From positions 1,246,363 through 1,310,362 of the forward strand of contig LNKV01000003.1 in assembly GCA_001465935.1 (NCBI GenBank): a stretch of 64,000 bases of DNA. Reading direction: 5' to 3'. Source of the DNA: Clarireedia homoeocarpa (taxonomy: Eukaryota > Ascomycota > Leotiomycetes > Helotiales > Rutstroemiaceae). Under the pieces are notes generated by a model that was not told where the DNA came from, made no database searches, and was given only the letters and a program-made list of their open reading frames with translations. The position numbers were made by a program, and so were the translations under genes. Shown here piece by piece: positions 23,101-33,965 of the stretch (position 1 is the first letter of the stretch; the number at the start of each line of letters is the position of its first letter).

Positions 23101-24503
23101 TTTTAACGACCTTTTTGAGTCTAAGACTATGTAGGTCGGTAGAGACTCTCGTAGAGTCTCTACAAAACAATTATACAGAGGAGAAACTAGCAAAAGCTCC
23201 TCTATATCCACTCGAGTATCCTTAATTTAATAGACTTCTTCCTTGACAAGTAACAGTTTCCTTAAGTCGCAGGAAAGAAGACAGCTACTCCAGGCTCCCC
23301 TATCTCGTAATATTGTCACAAAGGTTCTCGACAGAGAGAAACAGTCTCAGATCCTTCCTTCCCAGTTCCCTTTGTATGTGATACTAGCTATATAGATATC
23401 GCTAGTATTCGACTATCTATTAGCAGTCCTTTTGTCTTGTCTGATCCAAACCCTCCTCCTCTCCTCAGTCCAAGCTATTCCGTCTATAATCATAACCCGC
23501 CTTGTTCCCCTTTATATTTTCTCTCGAAAGTACGATATACAAGCGGAGGTCGAAAGTAGAGGATAATATCGTGAAAGTGCTTAGATCGCGAGAATTCGTC
23601 GAGAATCGATTGTAGGTACAATAATGTCGACGGGATAACGTTAAGGTGACTCAATCTTGGCTCTCAAAAGATAAAAAATCGCCTCGAGGTTCGTAGAGGA
23701 CACCGCGTACAGGTGTTGAGTCTTCGTCGTCCACGCTTGAGTTATCTTTCAACTCATTAAGAAGTTATTAAACCAAACATAAAAAGAAAGTTAATTAGTA
23801 CGTATCGGAGATCCCTGGGTGTCCATTAAACCCAAGAGAAGAATTTGCAGCGGAGATTGTATAATCTCAAAGTTTCAACTTTATGGCGAATTTCGTGGGC
23901 CACGGCCCACGGTTTAGTTCATACAATGGGAGATCTCCGAGGGGGAGGGGTTATTTCGTCTTTACTGTACCCAGACCTATGGAAGATATAGAGTAGATAC
24001 CTGCGTGAATTCCATTGACTGTCATACGGCCGTTACTACATTGGTCGTCGGTACTTGACAATAACAAGTGGAGAAATGCCTCCTTTCCTAGCTAATCACT
24101 ACGTAGTAGACTAGTCCCACGGCCTTTTCGATGTTGACACCCTTCCACCAGGGGTGAATAGGATGACAACAGTTCAGCTTTGTTCCCACAGAGCCGTTGT
24201 CGGCGTTGAATTCCCTGATTTAAGTGATCACAGGGCACGGCGTGCTTCTTCAGACCATAACTTGAAAGGCCAGTCGGCTCGGATTCTGCCTACCTATGGG
24301 CACTTGATGATACCACTGTGACCTATCAAAGTAGTTCTCTCCCATCTTTTTACTATCGTCCCAGCTAAATCCCTCAGCTGATGGCTACGTGTGGTTGGCC
24401 TGACTACCTGTACGATATCTCCATACGAAGCCCTAGCCGAAATTGATCAAGTTATTCGCCTGCTAATCCTACTCCCACTTCTACAGAAGACCTGTCTATA
24501 TAT
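23101..24503. other. Gene-poor block with repeat fragments
   Basis: It begins with a stretch near 23103-23134 that recurs in similar form at 33716-33745. A perfect 10-base inverted repeat follows (23139-23148 with 23154-23163, loop TCGTA). No coding region is supported. The block may be a decayed LTR element, but I could not find both termini. Confidence 0.4.
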
Positions 24504-25236
24504 ATGTCTGTAAGCCCCAGAGGCAATCTTAGAACTGAAATAAACAAACTTGATCAACTTGATCCCCCCTGGCTTTTACTTTTAACTATATTTCCTTTCA
24601 AGTTCCAACACCTCTTCCAACATCTCGAAGCTGAAAGAGGTCTTGAAAGAGTTTTCACTTTAACGACCGTGGGTGCCTTTGTCTTCATCTTCAATATTTT
24701 CCTGGATGGAGTAATCTCAAACACAACAAAGACTTCAGTCGACCATCAACAGTTCTCTTTGACATCCATCAACGACAAGGATTGCGATAAAATATACGAG
24801 ATGGTTCTAGCTACTGGAAATCCGCCACCGTTGACGCAAAGTGTCAAAGAAGCAGATCTTTTGTGAGTATACTGCGCGTTCAGCACCCCCATTCAACATT
24901 GCAGGTACTAATCAAGCTCTTGATAGCCCTTTATGACCGTTCTATCTTTGTAAACGATCTTTAGAGCACTGCTGTGTCACGAAATGAAATTAGTGTAAGT
25001 CCTTCTCTTATTGTTGTTCTCCTTTTCTCTTTGCCTGCGTCGATCTCATCTCTACGTCTTGTCAGCGAAAAGAGCAGCACTAAACCTCTCATCACAAGAG
25101 TTACTTCAAGGTGCTGCGAACCTCTAATTACAACCGCAAAGACTACGCGCATGTAAGTTCTTACTCCCTGTTGAAGTCTTTTCAATTCTATGGCCATAAC
25201 TAATCAAAAACGGAATCGTGCTTTAGAATCTCCTAG
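24504..25236 (+). CDS. Candidate four-exon orphan gene, one membrane segment
   Basis: Predicted exons are 24504-24862, 24965-24994, 25066-25152 and 25227-25236, joined by introns of 102, 71 and 74 bases with donors GTGAGT, GTAAGT and GTAAGT and AG acceptors. The three phases agree and no stop interrupts the 161-residue product. Introns 1 and 3 hold CTAAT-type branch sites. A TATATATA sequence lies directly before the start codon. The product has one hydrophobic stretch (FTLTTVGAFVFIFNIFLDG), then a polar tail. I do not recognise a family. The support is structural only: three good donors with compatible phase are unlikely by chance but not impossible. It sits in otherwise repeat-rich DNA. Confidence 0.45.
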
Positions 25237-26952
25237 AGCTGAAAATTTTCACTCGTAACATCCTTCGAACCTCAAACTATTACACGACAGTCACACATGG
25301 ATACTACACATGAACTAGACAGAAAAAACAATGGCCATCTATTTGGATAAAAATGGCATCATCGCATATTGACGTGCCTACTTCTTGTTGTTAGTTCTTC
25401 TATTGCTAACCCTTCGTTAACCCAAGTCTCGACTAACTCCTGGCTCACAAGCACACAGATCAATATATACAATAGCGACGATGCCCAGGCTTACTGCGAC
25501 ACCTGGCTCCTTCGATCAAGACAAATATCTCTCAAAGACAAAGGAACATCTCTTCGTCGAGCATCCCGAAGCTCACGAGGCAACACCGACATCTACCCCA
25601 ATTCAAAGAAACTTGTGTTTACAATATTGCGACCGAAGGTTCTCAGTTGGGAACTCTTCATGCACAATCATCATCATAACTAAGCACTGGTGCTTTGGAA
25701 TACGGCATGGAACTTCCATCCTGTCTATTGCCTAACGACCATTCTTCTGTCGTGGCGTCGAAGAACAATCACCAAGCACAAAAAAACCCTTAATCGACTA
25801 CAAAACTGTGGCTAGGTCTTGATTGCGAAACTGCAAGACGAGCCACCATCATACCCAAGCACCATTACTGGCTGGCACACATGATGACACTCCCCACTTG
25901 TCTACTGTCTATAGCCTACCTCTCCTTCACAAGTGAGAAGAGCATCTATCGAGCATAAACACAGCTTCACTTGTCTACATTGCTGGTTCCAGCTATCAAC
26001 TAAGCAGTCTATCATCTGTATCTGCATCAAAGATCACGAAGAGCAACTATCGAGCATGAATACAGCCTCAATTGTCAACAGTGTGGTTGCGACTATCTCT
26101 CGGTCGAGATTCCTGCAAGCACGATGATCAACAGGCCCTTCACACCGGTGCACTGGCTTACATCATGGAACTTCCATTTGTCCTGCCACGTAACAACCAC
26201 TTCTTATTCAGAGATCACGACAATACATTGTCAAGCACGCTCTACTGCTCAACTACTACACCATCCACATCTTCAAGGCCCATGTCGCCCACCACTACTG
26301 CGTTCAGACAGCACCTCAAGATCAACATGTTAATTTCAGCTGAAACGATAAAGCTATTGTCAATGAGATCACTGCTCAACTTCTTAATCATGGGACCTCT
26401 TATCCTACTGAGGATCCTCCCAGTCGAAGCGTTTGCTCAGCAATCTACCTACTCTTTCCTTCGAGCTTAGGAAGAGCAAAGCACCGAGCATAACTACATC
26501 GCCTCACAATCGGACACGGAGACACTCCACAACTCACACTACAACGAGTTGCAACCCAACTATCCGCGGCACTTGTCTGTCATAGTGTTGAACTCCTTTT
26601 GCTGTGCATCATCACTATACTTCTCTATCGAGGTACTACTTACTACAACAACATTGATCGCACTTGCGAGTTTGTTTACATCTACATATCGACATTATGA
26701 TACACCAAATACATGTCGATGAAACATTAAAATGTCTCCTTACTATCCATCTTATCTGTCTTCTTCTTCTTGATGACTTCAGCATTTGCTGCAGATGCGA
26801 CGGTTTCGAACACATTTAGCAAGCGATCCTTCTATCTGCACTACTAAATTACATCTACGATGCTCAAGCTACTGACAAACACAACTTTACCATTTATCTG
26901 TGCTTACCCGAGGACCCAATAGCGCAAGTTGATCTTGTCGGTCCCTGGTTAC
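25237..26952. repeat. Degenerate duplicated segments
   Basis: C/A-rich DNA with imperfect internal duplications. A stretch at 25939-25995 (GAAGAGCATCTATCGAGCAT onward) recurs at 26038-26094 as GAAGAGCAACTATCGAGCAT onward. A second pair containing CATGGAACTTCCAT is at about 25708 and 26164, and other weak copies follow. No coding sequence is supported. Confidence 0.5.
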
Positions 26953-27137
26953 TGTTACGACGTGCCTCCGGGGATCACGTGCAAGGGTTTATACTGAGAG
27001 CGACAAGTAGTAGATTGAGATCGAGGCGGTTGTAGTAATCTCATTACTCAGTTACTACAATTGTCTCGATCTCAATCTACTACTTGTCGCTCTCAATATA
27101 AACCCTTGCACATGATCCCCGGGGGCACGCCGTAACA
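26953..27137. mobile_element. Foldback element (MITE-like), 185 bp
   Basis: Two inverted arms of about 73 bases begin TGTTACG and match at 69 positions. All four mismatches are transitions. The short centre is itself partly palindromic (TTGTAGTAA / TTACTACAA). There is no internal ORF. A possible target duplication (TTAC) is offset by one base and not secure. Size, arms and lack of coding fit a non-autonomous foldback or MITE. Confidence 0.75.
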
Positions 27138-27501
27138 CTTACCTGGACGCAAGTTGACCAAGCATTAATATGGTGAGGGTGGCACTTACTTCATGTCGTT
27201 TCGCAAATCCTCCTTTACAGCCGCATTCTGGACCTGTTCTGTCCTTGCAGTCACATTTTCTCCCGCCACTTTATAAGATTAATATCGAGAGATTATGTTT
27301 CAATTGTGCAGCTATCTACACACCATTCGACCATTGGGTCGAGCGACAACAGCAGTGAGAAGTAAAGAGGGTTTGCGCGGTGTATTTTCTGGTAAGTAAT
27401 CACAAAGGAAATGTCGCACCATAACTTTCAGACTTCAATATCTATCATTATTCGCTTAAACACGCAGTTTCTCCCTCACTAAGCTGACCAAATTTCAAAG
27501 G

Positions 27502-27534
<33 letters not shown>

Positions 27535-27636
27535 AGAATTGCGCCGTACTACATGGAGGAAATGGGGGTGTGCGAAGTTTGGGTTCGAGTGAGGAGAGTA
27601 GGAGTGGAGGAAGGGTGAGGGGGTGGGGGCAATAAG
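27138..27636. other. Intergenic, with A-run
   Basis: Contains a run of about 32 A bases at 27501-27532. Nothing else recognised. Confidence 0.5.
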
Positions 27637-30046
27637 TCAGTCGCGTTCCATGTCATCTTTGGGGAACCCAAGTCCCGTGGTCCAGTTGTCCCAATCGATG
27701 TCATTGATGGTGGGGCTGGTGGCTCTTTCAAACCCACCCAAAACATTTTTGCTGGCCCCCCCACCGTCGAAACCCCCATTCCCGGAAAACTCGGTTTCGG
27801 TGCCTGCAGAAAAGTTTTCGGCCCTGTTGCTGCCAGCTTCGAAACCGCCGATGTTCAATTGCTCGCTGCCTCCAAATCGATCAGAGATATCCACACTGTT
27901 ATCGTATCTGCCCGCCTCGAAACCACCGATGCTCAATTGCTCGCTGCCGCCAAATTGATCAGAGACATCCATACTGTTATCGTATCTGCCCATGAATTCA
28001 GAAGCTTGCTCATATCCGGGAGTGAAGAAACTTTCTTGGTCTTGGATGAGGTTTCCCAATGGATACTGGTAGTTGAGGAGACCATCATTGCGCATGCCAA
28101 ACTCGCCAATATCCAGAGAACTGTTAGCCATTGATCTTCCGTCGCTAAGATCACCAGTCCCTCTACCTATGTATGGTGTCATTTGGGGAGCATTGTTCAC
28201 GAACTGGTCTTGATAAGTTTGCTCCATGTAGCCAAACCCATGGCAACCTTCGTCGTGAAGCATCATACCTAAGAGTTCTTCCTCATTACCTGTTCCTGGA
28301 TATCGCCAGTTGCTCTTGCCTTCGTCATCATCCTCGACCAACAGAGACAATCCGACGGCTCTCGAACTGCCAGGTGGGAACTTGCTCAGAAGTTCAGGTG
28401 ATAACTTCAGCATCACAGGAAAATTAGATGGTGGTGTCATGGTCTTATGTCCAGGAGTTCTGCGCTTTTTGCTTGGAGTTTCCTCATAGAAGTCATCTTC
28501 ATCCGACTCGCCATCCCATTCATTCTCGATTGCCTCATTGGCTCGAACAAGTGATGATGCTCCTTTCTTCACGCCACTCTTTGGTGTCTTTGATTGCATC
28601 TGCGTCTTGTTTGTACCCCTAGCGCGTTTCTTATCCACTGGGCTTCCGTTTGTTTCAGCCGCCCGCTTGCGACCTCGAGGAGTTTTGACGTACTTGCGAT
28701 ATGTGCCGGATCCACGGTATACGCCTGGAATTGTTAAGTTCTCTGCCGGGTCCTCTATGTGTTCACTCCAGCCGACAGGGCGCGTGGCACGCGGATCATC
28801 CTTCGTTAAGTCTCTGATGTAACCCCTCAATTTTGAGTTGCTCACGGTAACCCTCTTGTCCATGGGAGGAGGAACGAGATGACCCTCGGTAATTAAGTGG
28901 TTGCGGACCTTTGCAAGATATTGCGTCGGAGCCTCATCAGAAGTACCTGGACACAGACGGTGCGCGACTTTATCCCATGGTAGCTCGATGCCGGCACGTT
29001 GAGACTCATATAGGAGATGCAGGAGCAGCTTTTCCATCATTCGTGGTTCTGGCCAATCTATTAGTCAAGTCACTTTCACTGCTCGATGTTTTAGTACTTA
29101 CTATGCCACAACACAAGATGGCGGCCCTCGTTTCGGCCGTTCTGATGGGTTACCTTTTGACCGGAGGCAGATACGACCTTAGGAAGAGAACCCCAGGTAT
29201 TATCATCAGAATCGAGGTCAAACTCCCCGTTATCATTCTGAAGAAAGTCAAGCTCTTCAAAGTCATTCTCTTCAACGCAATCCTCCTCAACGAAATTGCC
29301 TCCATCGCCATTCTCTTTAACGACATTATTGTTGTCGGCATTCTGTTCTTCTTCGGTGGCACCTTTCGAAACAGTATTATCAGGGTTGATGGGCAATGTT
29401 ACTAGCTTCTCCTTGACTGGGATGGTGTTAGCACGTGTTCTGAAGTGGCTTATGGATTCGTTAAGTGATGTGGATATGTCTAAATCTTACTAGGAGTCTG
29501 CTTGATCTTCGGTTCCGGCTTCGCGGTGACCTTTCCTGCTGCTCCTCGTCTTCCAGAATTAACTGCTCGCTTCTTCGTCTTCTTCGGTTTGACTGAACCA
29601 TCATCATCCGACACATTCTCTACATTACAAGTCAGCTCAGCGCCACAATTATTTATTGCTCAATACCCACCTGCGAAAATATCTGTTGTCGCCGAGAGAT
29701 CTGCAATTGATGGCGCAGACGAGTTAGCCAGCGAATTACTGGTCTGACTTTTCCGTGTATTTCTGGAGGACTTCTTAGACTCGGGGATCTTTTCGGTGGA
29801 GGACTGCTTAGATTCGGGGATCTTTTCGGTGGAGGACTTCTTAGACTCGGACATCTTTTCGGTGGAGGACATCTTTTCGGTGGAGGACATCTTAGATTCG
29901 GGGTTCTTTTCGGTGGAGGACTTTTTAGGTGTATTTCTGGAGGACTTCTTAGATCCAGGGATCTTTTCGGTGGAGGGCTTCTTTGATTCGGGGATCTTTT
30001 CGGTGGAGGACATCTTAGATTCGGGATTCTTTTCGGTGGAGGACAT
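27637..30046 (-). CDS. Hypothetical nuclear protein with N-terminal STEK repeats
   Basis: Exons 29671-30046, 29491-29619, 29102-29416 and 27637-29057 join in phase to 746 residues. Intron 2 (29417-29490) has a perfect TGCTAAC branch site. The N-terminus is a degenerate repeat (SSTEKIPESKK-like units, residues 1-110), then a basic KPKKTKKRAVNSGRRG stretch and an acidic stretch. Exon 4 starts with a compact segment, EPRMMEKLLLHLLYESQRAG to RNHLITEGHLVPPP, which looks helical and conserved and may be a DNA-binding fold. Nuclear-type basic motifs follow (RGRKRAAE, KKRRTPGHK). The C-terminus has duplicated units of about 22 residues (GRYDNSMDVSDQFGGSEQL and GRYDNSVDISDRFGGSEQL). I cannot name the family; a nuclear role is inferred from composition. 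Confidence 0.72.
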
Positions 30047-30300
30047 TTTCGTGCTTCGTGCGGAGAGCGGAGAGGTTTATGGAGTATAAGCTCTGTGTGA
30101 GAGTTGTGGGAAGTGTGTTGTCGTGGGAGGTTTGTTGTTGCGGGAGTTTTCCTATAAAGAATAACTTCTGGTCAGCATCAAATCTCGATGGAGGATCTAA
30201 TAGTTCCGTTCGATTCCCCACGGGGCAACGGGCTATGGATCGAGCAGTGGCTGCTGCAGCTGCCTGTTCCTAATCATCTTGATAGGAAACAGTTTGTCGT
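30047..30300. promoter_or_regulatory. Upstream region of the STEK-repeat gene
   Basis: Spacer before the foldback at 30301. It should hold the promoter of the minus-strand gene. No specific element is recognised. Confidence 0.35.
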
Positions 30301-30370
30301 GAAAGTCAGTTAGCGAAACGTCTTACGAATAGCTAAGCAGTATTATAAGGCGTTTCGCTGACTGACTTTC
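30301..30370. repeat. 70-bp inverted repeat (MITE-like)
   Basis: Left arm 30301-30325 (GAAAGTCAGTTAGCGAAACG...) and right arm 30346-30370 match at 23 of 25 positions with a 20-base loop. Both mismatches are C/T transitions. Weak symmetry continues outward (TTGTCGTGAAAG versus GTGTCAAGAAAG read inverted). Confidence 0.7.
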
Positions 30371-30413
30371 TTGACACATTGCTACATGTGTGGTGGTGGA
30401 ATGCATAATACAG

Positions 30414-30632
30414 GTCGATAAACAAAAGGTGGCTGAAGCCATGAACTATTCCACTACACGCTCTGTAAGTACCACACACATGTTTCAATTTTCATCTGCT
30501 AATCATTCATAGGTCTCTAATAAGATTAGACTTATGAAGAAGAAGTTTGGAGGCCTTCATATTGGTGCCATCATCATTCCAAATAAGACCAAGGCTGCTG
30601 CCAAGAAACTGAAGGATGAAGATGAGGCCTAG
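30414..30632 (+). pseudogene. Truncated small helix-turn-helix-like ORF
   Basis: An open frame from 30414 (VDKQKVAEAMNYSTTRS) joins across a 48-base intron (30465-30512, donor GTAAGT, branch TGCTAAT) to VSNKIRLMKKKFGG... and ends at TAG 30630-30632. The first in-frame ATG is 30441, giving 47 residues. The KVAEAMNYSTTRSVSNKIRL pattern resembles short fungal Myb/histone-H1-like helical modules, normally preceded by another helix that is missing here. The upstream foldback ends 43 bases before this frame, so the gene may have been cut by it. It could also be a genuine tiny gene. Basic residues increase toward the end (KTKAAAKKLK). Confidence 0.42.
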
Positions 30633-33600
30633 GAGACTTTAACCCACATCTCTTAAGAAGGCTGCTTCCAAGAAAGAGAAGATTGAGCATTTTGATCGGG
30701 AAGGAAAATGAATTTCGGAGTGTGGAGTTGCTCTAAGCAGGCGCAAGGAAGACAATTGAGCGATTGTTCTCTCCGATTGATACTTCTTTTTTCTTTGAAG
30801 CTGGAGTCATGCTGTCTGTATCATCATAATTTCTTGTAAATAGTATGCAAGATAATTCTTCTGCTACTGAGCAAGTAAAAGAAAGATCGGGATAACTAGA
30901 GACAAAGGAATAAAATCAAATCAAACAGATCGGTGCAGCTCGAAGCTTCTTGATGCCTTTTTTGATGGAAACTGTGCCAACCACGAAGTAGTGCTGGGAC
31001 ACTCCTCAATTGTGGTCTCTCATAGAAATTGCGCGACAAGGAGAGAAAAGCAAAACTCGACGCGCTCAAAGCTTGTACTGGAACGTAGCAAAGGAAACAA
31101 CGTACCTTTTAATTGAGTAAGAGCGCGAGATATCAAGAGAGGAAAGAGTGGTATTGCTGCTGATTTGAATTTGATAAAAGAAGTTGTTAGATCGAAGGAA
31201 GTTGTTGTGGTTGTGGGGAAGTCGTCGTGGTTGTGGGCAAGACAAGAAAGAAGCGAAGCGAGAGGAGGGTAGTCGACGAGTACCCTGAGAGCTGCCCACA
31301 CTTTCCAAGTGTGGAATAAGACTTATTACGGGCCGATAGAAGACCGAAGCTGCCCTAAGAAGCACTGCGGCTGCGGCATTGCGGCATTGCGGTACTGCTG
31401 TACTGCTGTATTGCTGTACTGCTGTAGGTAGGAAATTGAAACTCTGCCAAAGATCGGATGAGACAAATGGCAATGCGTGGCATCTTCAAAGGCTCGAGGC
31501 TGCCAATGCTTCCAAGCCCATGCATTGCTTTAGTGTTATGAGTAGCAGACGGCGATATCGAAGCATACAGAAGTCAGTTTATAGCTTAGTTATATGCCTT
31601 GAGAGAATGAACGTGCATCCCGTCTGCGACGGCTACCATTGTCCAGCTGCACTCAATTTAACTCGTTCAAACCACTCAAACTGTGACCAAGTGAGGATCA
31701 GCAACATTGCCGTACTGCACACTATTCGCCTACATGTTTCAAAAGCATATGAATTCAAATGATACGACGATTGATCCAATGTCCCTCATCCTATTCTCAC
31801 TACTTGCCAAAACGTGTGCACTTCCCTCTCGAGCCTGCGCTTTCAGAATCCCGACCTGCCACCAGCAAGCTTCTGCGATACTCCATTGTGATAGCTGAAT
31901 ATACGATCAATCGGCAGAACAGAAATAAACTCCTATAGCGTCGCTGAGAACATGTAAGTGGTTTCTTCTGTAGATGTTCGCAAACTTTCAGAACATGCAC
32001 GAATCTCATCGATAGGTCGGCAGTACTCTTCCTGGAATGATCTACAACTTTGAAAGTGCCTCCAGACGAGACAGTATCAATAGCAAACATTCATTTATAT
32101 TTCGCAGACTAAAAAAGACCCAGTTCCGCACTCAAGATATCATCAGACTCCAGCTTCTTCCCCTCGATCCTTGAAACGAGCTCTCTCAGCTTCTTACGAA
32201 CCTTTCATTCAGAATACTTCAGAAATTCATGTTTACTTGTTCTATACTGTCACTGGACCTCAGAGAGTCTCCCCAATAATGCTCAGAAGAGCCCAGCCAG
32301 CCTTACAGCTTGACCGCAAATATCATTCCACATTTGCTCAGATGGAGACAGTTCTTGGATGTAGGTGACTTCAAAACTACCAGCATCTCTCAAACCGCAG
32401 AATTCCAAAACTAACATCTCAAATCACATCAGAGGGCAACATAGTTCTTCAACGAGCTCAATCGTCGCAGCACAATTTCCTGTCTCAACCGATTACCTTC
32501 AGGCGCCTTATGTTCCACACAAAATATATACAAATGACACAGAATCTGCGAGTAAACCATGATTAGTTATGGTCCGGGTGTCACTATATTGATAATATGG
32601 TGTGTCTAACCTGTAGATACCTGCTTTCACTAGCACAATACAAGCCTGCACAGCAACACGAAACACTATCCACCAGCACTCTGTGCTTGTTTCGCACTCG
32701 TGCCTTCCTCAATGTAAATTATTCACAACCATCTTCATTCACAATTAAGATACTTCATGGATTCGAAAAAAAGGGGGGAAGGCCGAATCTCTGCTGCCAG
32801 TCGTTCGAAAGCGAATCACAATATCGTCCTTCTGAAGTTGAGAGCCACTACCTAAAACTCTGCAAACATGCATTGTAACACCCACAAGGCATGCTGCAAC
32901 ATATTCGGCGGTTTCTGAATTCTGTTGCTACTCTAGCACGAACCCAACTATACTGTAAGTGTCACACCCTAAGCTCCTCCCTCTGCTATTCATCACAGAA
33001 TCGAGTTCTACCTCTTGCGGGCTTGCAGCCAATCCATCCCACTTTACTATCTTCAACGTCAATGCCCTCACATACAAAATAGATCCACAGACGGATGCTA
33101 ATCAGTCGTTTCTCGCAGTTCGTGTTCATAACGCATAGACGAATTTTACGCACAATCCACACAGATGTATGGAAAAGGAAAGATCGACCCTTTATGCGGA
33201 GCTAGACAATAGCGGTAGGTTGTTACATCTGGCACGCTTGCAGATTACTAACGTCTTATGCATTCTATTCTATAGGGAGTATAACTGCGGCCGAGCTAGG
33301 ATAAGACTGGGTGAAGAAAAATAACAGAGGCAGATTAGGGATTTGAGGGAAACAACACAGACACAATATTGAAGAATTGGTCTGCTTTTACGATGGCATT
33401 ACAAAGCGAGATATGGGTCCTGAAGTCTTGATTCTACTTTTATCAAATCAATGTTGCATCATTAAGAGCAGCAAATTTTCAACAAAAATATGTGTCTGCG
33501 GGAATGTCCATTCTATACTTCTTTTGAATCAAATATGCGTTGATCTTCACGGCAGGCTTATGATCTGGTCTCTAAAACAAATTGATCTTTATTGAGGAAA

Positions 33601-33965
33601 AAAACCTCAAGTTTCTCTATAACATCAGAAGGATTCTTCTGATGACAACAAGTAAAAATCTTCCATCAACAAATGGCTATTCACACTCAATATCCTCTCG
33701 CAAAAGACAAATATTTAACGACTCTTTTGAGTCCGACTATGTAGGTAGAAAAAAAAAAAAAAAAAAAGACAAACATCCCAACCTGCGGAATATATTTATT
33801 TGAAAAAGCACCCATCTGCCCAATCATATGTGCATTTTTCCAGCACGCATAAAAAAAGACCTAATTCCCATCATCTATCCATCTAATTTGACTGCGCGCA
33901 CTCAGCAACATCAAATTAGCAGCACGATAGCTGCCGCACCACCAGCCGCGGACCCGGACAGATAT
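30633..33965. other. Gene-poor region with microsatellites
   Basis: 3.3 kb without a supported gene. It holds GCGGCATT/TACTGCTG microsatellite units at about 31372-31425, an A-run at 33749-33768, and a copy of the 23.1-kb repeat motif at 33716-33745. One short spliced candidate (33169-33304) is listed under findings. Confidence 0.45.

Noticed and set aside
23139..23163. Perfect 10-base hairpin as a possible terminator or RNA gene
   Set aside because: In a fungal nuclear genome a single small hairpin is weak evidence, and no transcript context is visible.
29480..29491. An 11-base GTAAG...TAG intron in the STEK gene
   Set aside because: Too short to splice. The acceptor at 29417 with a TGCTAAC branch site gives the correct frame.
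30160..30235. GTTCGATTCCCC resembling a tRNA T arm
   Set aside because: No acceptor, D or anticodon stem could be formed around it.
32891..33140. Possible two-exon gene with donor GTAAGT and acceptor CACAG near 32950-33000
   Set aside because: The only phase that fits the splice sites creates a TAA at the junction.
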